Source: Ceratobasidium sp. AG-K (Eukaryota > Basidiomycota > Agaricomycetes > Cantharellales > Ceratobasidiaceae). Taken from it: 64,000 bases of DNA. Below the pieces are notes generated by a model, which saw only the letters and a list, made by a program, of their open reading frames with translations, ran no database searches and was not told the DNA's origin. The stretch covers positions 1,054,001 through 1,118,000 of the forward strand of contig JAWNGF010000014.1 of the NCBI GenBank assembly GCA_037039685.1, written 5' to 3'. The position numbers and the translations under genes were made by a program. Positions 57,455-64,000 of this stretch are shown here, piece by piece. The first letter of the stretch is position 1, and each line of letters opens with the position of its first letter.

Positions 57455-59481
57455 GATTCCGAAAAGGTTTGAGAGGCTGAAGTAATTTGGTGTGGTTGGA
57501 ATATCGAGAGCGAGTGAGGGACTAGAGGGTAAACCCCAACCATTTTATAGGCGTAGGGAGAATTAAAAGGGTAATTAGCATATACTACTATACTGACATA
57601 GGAGTGCCAGTACGCTGAGACTCGGATGGATGTTGAAGCCCGTCGGTAACTCGTCCTCCGTTCACTCTACGCCATGTAAGAAAGGCGGTTGATAGCGCAG
57701 AGAGTATTGCTCATTGACATCACAACGTTTGATCGCGCTGCCACACCCAAGTTTGACTAGCAGATTCACAGTTGGTCTTTCTCCGAGCCAGTTGTGGAAG
57801 GCCCCAGGCGTGGATTGGCTCACATGATGGTTGATGTCTTGGCACAGCAGGATAAGCGCCAACCATCTAAGGAACCGATAACCGCTCGTCCAGAGAATGA
57901 GACACGCTCTGATCGACCCTCCCAATCCTGCTTCTAGCTTCGAGTTCGGTTCCGGTAATTATATAGCAAACTCGTGGCGCCCTTGGATATGATGCGGCAG
58001 TGTGTTAGAGATAAACATCCGGAGATCCCCCCATCAGTCACCGGACCCATTCTCGTCCGCCGTTGAGCGGGATATTGCTGGACGCACGTAGATCTGGCTA
58101 AAATTTGCCCCTTACTCAGTCCCTAGTTTAGTTAGCACACGTTTGCAGGGCCAATTGGCAGATCCAAGGTTTACCGCCGGGACGTACTCAGAGCCGGCTA
58201 CCCTGTTTGCATGTCGCGAGGTTGATTGAATCGGCTACTTCAAAGTTCTGTAAGTGCATCACAACAACTTTCTTCAGAAAAACAGTTTTGAGCTCATTAG
58301 ACACAGGTCCGACGAAAATAGGAGGCACCCAACTCATCCTTCTGGGCGCTTGCAGTTCGAATTCCAGCTAAACTCGCAGTGGTCTTTTTGGGTCCATTAG
58401 TGACGTATGCTTGCATTCATGGCTGACACTCCTATATGTAAGGGTGCTTGGTTAGCCCTGCTTTTGCGACTATAATCTTTTACAACGAAGTCTGGTTATT
58501 GGGGTTTCAGTTTGTGTACAAAATCCGTCAGGCGGCAAAAGAACTTCCGTGCCATCAAATATAAAGATGGCTGGCTGACCATCGCGGGTCTACTTTGATT
58601 TCAGTTTGGAAAATGGATTGCCAGGCCTAGATACACCGAGCGCATCCCGACGAAAAAATGACGTTCGACTATCTCGGCCACTCAGCATACAATTGCTCGA
58701 GGGATGGGAAGGTGGAACCGAACTGACGAGACGTACATGCCTATGTACGTTACATTCCGTAGATGTAGCACTAGGAAATTGTCCTGATTGCTATCTGCGG
58801 CCTGGTGTGAGATACGCTCGACGCTGTCGCCAAACCCGTTTGCAACAGGTAAATAATGGTGTTTTGTCAGAAGTGAATACGTAACTGGTACTTGCGAGGT
58901 CCCAATAAAAGATTTTCGTCGATTATCGCGGTGAAATTTGTAACAATGCCATAAGAGAATTCATATACTGAAAGATGTCAGTGACGAAGCTTTCGAAGCG
59001 CTTCCAGTTGCTTGCCAGTGCGCGGCTTAATTGCTACACTGGCAGCAAAGGTGACGTTGAAGACGAAATCTGGGATTGGTGTCACTGCATACATAGAAAA
59101 CTTCCGTGTACCCCGGGCTCTTCGCAGCTGCGTGGCATTGAGATTTCTAATTCTGGTTTATTTCTTTGGTGTATGAGGCTGTTCATACCTGTATGCGTGA
59201 CAGTCAATTGGTCAATACTGAGGCGAGATCAGTGACTTCACGCATAATCTAGGTGGTGATATGGGGGTTTACATATTCTATACTTCGAAGTGTGGGTGTA
59301 AAGTAAATGTTGAATTGATGAAAGCGCTAACGTGCGATATAAATTGAGGCAGCCGTAATACTGACCAGCGCTTCGTCAATAGAGTTAGACTTTATGTCCA
59401 TGCGACGCCGTAAGCTCCATAAACAAATTTCAATATTCTTTTCGTTTCTAAATCCTGTGCACTAATATCGAGTAATCAGAT
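57455..59481. other. intergenic
   Basis: About 2 kb between the start of the uncharacterised gene and the 3' end of the ZNFX1-type gene, moderately AT-rich. Open frames at 58606-58884 and 58975-59235 have no recognisable motif or splice partners. No repeat or RNA gene was identified. Confidence 0.45.
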
Positions 59482-62400
59482 TCAGCGCCGTGGACCCCAA
59501 TCCCAACCTGCATCCTGTACCCCACGCTGACGAGCCAGGTTAACAAAATCAGTTGCATGAGTATTCCCTGCCGTTGCTTGGTGGTGGGCACCTCCGATTG
59601 CAGCCCCACACTCTGGGCACGTGCTCCTCTGCATAGCTCCCCCACACTTGAAATATGGATTGATTAGGTACTTGAATAGAGGTCGCATAATTTGGAAGAC
59701 ATACCTCTCCAATAACGTATGGATGTCCGTTTGGGCACTGGTAAAAGTGGCCTGTGTGCCCTGCAAGTGACATGGACATCAGCTCGGTGAACGAAATGCA
59801 ATTGTTCAAAGCGGCCTTACATAAGCGATCCTGTCCGGCACCTTGCATCATGGCGTTCAGGATCGCCGCGCGCTCTTCATTGGTTACTTCTTGATACCAA
59901 GTCTCTGCGGCAACGGACCGTTTCAGCGTCTCCCAGGAGTCGAGAAGCATGGCCGCGGGCCGACCAAAGTTCTCGTTGACCCATTCGGTCTTGGTCGCGC
60001 GATCTCTAGAACTCCATCGTTGAAGATAGCGACGAGGGACATGGGCTTGCAGCGCTTTCAATTGTTCAATATCTTGGCGGCACATATCAACTAGCTCTGC
60101 CTTCGCGTCTGGATCTGAAACGATTCCTTTGTCGACGGCCGTTTGACACTTGTGGGAAGCCATCTCATAGCGTGTTCGCAGAATGAGGACCTGGCACTTG
60201 ACGGCTTTGTTCCAGGACTCGGATTCGGTCGCCAGTCGGTAGGCCGTCTCGGCATCTTCAATGGCCCGTTGAAGCAGGAATTCAGCTAGCGCTTCCCAGC
60301 CCTTCGAGTCATTGGGGTTAGGTATGGTGTTATCGTTCCGTACCGCCTTGCAGGCGCTACTTGTTGCCATCCCGAGAGTCATGAGGATGTCAATGGTGAT
60401 CCAGAACGCTTCCACGACGAATCGAAGGCTAGCACGTGGGGGAGGCTGCGCAATACGAATGCGAGCGCGTCGCAGAGCCGTCTGTTCCATCTCCTGAGGT
60501 GCGCCGCTGAACTCGGCAGCACCGATCCTTCCCAGCTCCTCTTGGTATAGTTGTGTGAGCGAGGCTTCGTAGGCTTGTATGGCGGGATCTCGGTCACATG
60601 CCACTCGTCGTGCTGCTCGATACGAGTCAAGGACCTTTGCAATACCCTTCCGCCAGGCTTCAGCATCATGTGACGAGAAGGCGTGCAGTGCATTCAGGTC
60701 ATCGATCGCTTCTACGGGCGTTGGGCTATTAATATCCCTGGCAATTGTAAGGTCTAGCCTATCTGTTATCGCCTGGCGCGCGTCATCTGTAAGGGTGGTT
60801 GGTGTAGTGGCAGGGACACGATCCTTGATAACTTTGACAACAGAGGCCTCGAGCTCCCCACGCGATTGCGAAAGTTTGGTCTCTGCCGCTCCCAATCGAC
60901 GCGACAAACTCGACGCGACATTGTGCGAAAGGATTGCGAGATTGGAATTCTTGCAAACTCGCCCGTGCCGAAGCGAATCGATGTTTCCTCGACAGGTTGG
61001 ACACACGGGGCGAGTGCGAATTTCTCCTGAAGCCTCCGGTGTCACTGGCTTGATCCACTTTCCAGTCGAATCCCGTTCGTAGAAGTCGGCGAGATGAGTG
61101 ATGCCATCAAGTGTTTCTACCGTGAAGACGTGTCGACATGGAAGTGTTATTGTCATCGAATCGAGGGAACCGTCGTCTTCCAGATCGCGCAATGATACGT
61201 GCATCACGAGGTCTACAATAGAATCTAGAGTATTGTCGCTCGCACATATCTTGCAGGTTTGCTGAGCACAGGGTTCACCACAAACTAGCAAAGGATGAGT
61301 GTTAGTCTTTAACCGGGCTGTTGGGCTTTTTGATACATACCTGAGGGGCAAGGGTGCCTGCAGCTAAGGATATTGGGGCATTTCTTGTCGCACGGTAGCC
61401 GCGTACACGCCTGAAACGCGGAATATTTGTCTCAATACGAATCTCCACCTCTAACAACAATATTACATACCATTCCACAAGCCGATGGGCATTGAATGTG
61501 GAGACACCTCCAAGCACAGGGTCGTACACACGGCTTGCAGATTGTGGAGCAGTCGAAGCGGCAGCTTCCATGGGGGCATATTTGGCGACAGCGATCCTTG
61601 CAGGTTCCGGAGCATTGGTGGCCTTCCTTACAATCATCCTTGCAAGTATGCCCACAAAAGAGGATTCGTCCGCAGGAATGCTTTGGGTGCTGGGTCCGCG
61701 GAATAGGCGCATGTAGCCGCACCGATCCTGGGGCAGTATTGAGCTTCTGGCAAGCGCCGCATTTTGCCGAGCAAGATTTGGAGCAACACGAGAAGCCCAT
61801 TCCGCATGGCTGCTGGCACGAATATGTAGCGGGGTCTTGGTGACAAGGCATCTTCGCACTATGTTCGCAGAAAGGTAGCTTCTTCTCGACTTGAGCGATG
61901 CACTTGATTTTGTAAGGAAGGCGAGCCAGATTGCTGTTAATTCCTCAGGTCAGCGCCTCCTCATTCAACATTGAAAGTTAGAGTTTACCATGGTGCACTT
62001 GGGTGTACGTGTTCGCAAGGGAGCCGTATGCTACGAACGGGAAACCGACAGTCTCCAAGGGACTTGGAACATTCCCAGCACTCACGATCGCACGGATGTG
62101 AAAGGGGACATAGGCGAAGACATGGGTCTCTGCACTTTGTGGTAACGTGCTTGGGATCATCAGAATGACACTAGACTCCAACATTAGAAAGGTATTCAAG
62201 CAGTACGAGAGTCTGCCCTAACCTTGTACGGACACCGATGACCACAAGGCAGTGGCGCCTGACAAGGCCGAAGACATCCCCCTAAGTTCAAAATTGATCA
62301 TAGATGAATTATCGAATGAGACACTTTTGAATAAACCCACCATCTGGTGAAACAATTTTTAGTCGACCAGGTTGAGCAATCCATTCAACGTACTCCGGAT

Positions 62401-64000
62401 GGCGTTGACATGAGATCGGAAGCGCCGTGCCCAGGCAGTCAGACTGATGCAGCTCTTGCAACACTGTGGCCCACATCTTGCTACCTCGAGCGAGCTCCGG
62501 AGCGTTTCCGAAGACATAGAGGCCGTGTTTGGCGCGAGACAGTCCGACGTTGGTACGGTTCGGGGACTAAGGCGCTTGAGAAGGACACTAGCTGTGCATG
62601 ATTTGGAGGCGACGCACCTTCAAGAACCCGATCGGTGCTCTTCCGCCGGTGTATTGCAGGCTAGCTAGGCTTCCATCGAATGGTGTCCCACTGTTACGCA
62701 CTAGACTCAGAATAATGATTTCGCCTTCTTCCCCCTGGAAATTGTCCAGCGTTCTACGGGGTGCATGTATGCGCATCAATTTCCAAGAGGACGCTGGTTG
62801 GCCGGGACCCTTACCGAATTAACACGTGCTTTGATACTTGAACCTCCTGGACCGTGGTCGTGTCCTCCGCTTCTAGTCCGTGCTGTGCAAGAAGCTCTGC
62901 GTCCCGCTCGTCCACAATGGTTGTCACGATGCTTCGTAGCTTCTCACGAATTTTTGGAATTTGTCCTAGGTATGCCGCCAGAATAACAATGTTGCCTTCC
63001 GTATTGTAGCAACCTTGTCTGCGAACGTACGTGAGCAATAGCATCTAGCAGATAAAATGGAATTTCGGACCGGAGTAAATGTTGCACCAATTCATACATC
63101 ATGTCAAGCTGGGAAAAGGTAAGCAATATTCGCCTGACTGAAGGCAAACTAACCTCGTATGCGTTATATTTGGAGACTGAGTCCTCTCCTCCGCCTGCCT
63201 CCCGATTGGTATGACTAACAAAAAAGACATTCTTGTGCATGCCTCGCACTTGAGGATATTCCAGAACACGCTGATGGTCCTTTAAGTTGGGATACAATGT
63301 GTTTCTACAATATAAAGCACGTGGTCAGGAACAAAAATTCACCGTTGGATGGTCCCTTACTTGATGAGCGAGGAAATCGCGGGTCGCATGCGACGCTGTA
63401 CGTCCAGCTGTGACATTGGGAATCCCCCCGAAGAAAGTCGCTCCATTAAACTTTGATCGAAACGATATATTTGACCAGTGAACGGATTGTCGAATGCAAG
63501 CTCTGACGGAAGAATGTAGCCAAGATAGTGAGTACCTCGCTGGGGTTAGGTAATTGTACTCTTACTATAGCTGTTTACGCTGGGACGTAACTGCAACGGG
63601 TCGCCGATCATAACAATCTGCTGCACTGATTCGACCAAGCTGGCCAGAATATGTGACTCGAGGACTTGACCTGCTTCCTCCACAATCATGACTTTTGGTT
63701 GCATCCCCTATATATGGTATTTCCACTGAGAATGTGATCGTGCAGAGAAGTCTATTACCTACTGAAAGCAGTGAAACAACTTTGGCGGCACCTGAGTTTG
63801 GATAGTTAGAGGACGCGTTATTAGTTAAAACCATTCTCTCAGACCTGTAGTTGTACAACCAACGATGTGCGAACGCCGCAGAATGTTCACTTTCCCCTAT
63901 AGGATTGTTGCCGGTTAAGTAGTAATAAGCGGCATTAAGTTCTAAACATACCTGTTCCTTGATTTCCTCGAAGGCCCTCAGCGCAGCGACATGCTTTGCT
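59482..64000 (-). CDS. ZNFX1-type RNA helicase with NF-X1 and RZ zinc fingers (partial)
   Basis: C-terminal half of a superfamily 1 helicase with NF-X1 zinc fingers. The family includes animal ZNFX1 and fission yeast Hrr1, which act in small-RNA silencing. The N-terminus lies beyond 64000. Visible in order: Walker B/DEAG box VMIVEEAGQVLESHI (about 63690), IGDPLQLRPSV, RRMRPAISSLI, helicase motif V-like LDNFQGEEGEIIILSLVRN (about 62740), and motif VI (ALSRAKHGLYVFG, about 62540). NF-X1 Cys/His repeats follow (about 62270-61270; for example CRQICPHGSCRFDC and CGRILFCGHTCKDDC). Then comes a RING-like Cys cluster (CKICASD, LPCRHVF, RPVCPTCRGNI), a long helical region, and a C-terminal RZ finger (HFYQCPNGHPYVIGE spliced to CGGAMQRSTCPECGAAIGG). 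The stop is TAG-type at 59482. Introns such as the one at about 62767-62808 keep the frame. Confidence 0.88.

Overview
This is a filamentous-fungus chromosome segment. The genes carry many introns of about 50-60 nt with GT...AG borders. The gene repertoire points to an agaricomycete, most likely a Rhizoctonia/Ceratobasidium-type Cantharellales fungus: a DUF6535 membrane protein, a secreted S41 peptidase, GMC oxidoreductase, PL3 pectate lyases, and Tad-type, Copia and Ngaro retroelements. The taxon is an inference from gene content, not from a marker gene. Layout left to right: the 5' end of VPS11 (minus, leaves the window at base 1); a secreted S41 peptidase (plus); a four-TM DUF7598-type protein (minus); a small unknown gene (minus); a secreted GMC oxidoreductase (minus); a 5'-truncated LINE with a perfect 15-bp target-site duplication and poly(A); two tandem paralogous secreted calcineurin-like phosphoesterases (minus); the splicing factor RSE1/SF3B3 (minus); and an NAD(P)-dependent epimerase/reductase (plus). 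Next comes a tandem segmental duplication of about 2 kb carrying a pectate lyase gene. Copy 1 is a pseudogene unit split by a complete Copia LTR element; copy 2 is intact. Then follow a TPR-type protein and a DUF6535 membrane protein whose 5' end is abutted by a complete 6.3-kb Ngaro-type tyrosine-recombinase retrotransposon. The window ends with an unfamiliar large coiled-coil/beta-rich protein and a ZNFX1-type helicase with NF-X1 and RZ zinc fingers that runs off the right edge. Housekeeping functions (VPS11 vesicle tethering, RSE1 splicing, ZNFX1-type RNA helicase) are interspersed with secreted enzymes that fit a plant-associated or saprotrophic lifestyle (pectate lyase, GMC oxidase, S41 peptidase, phosphoesterases). 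I see no biosynthetic cluster. The most informative part is the mobile-element record. The Ngaro split direct repeats differ almost only by C-to-T/G-to-A changes at CpG sites. All six in-frame stops breaking the Copia and Ngaro ORFs are TGA, as expected from CGA-to-TGA decay. The Copia copy has identical LTRs but a changed catalytic Asp in its reverse transcriptase. The Ngaro insertion removed the original upstream start region of the DUF6535 gene and supplies an open frame reading into it. All exon joins were deduced by eye from splice signals and frame continuity; no transcript or database evidence was available.
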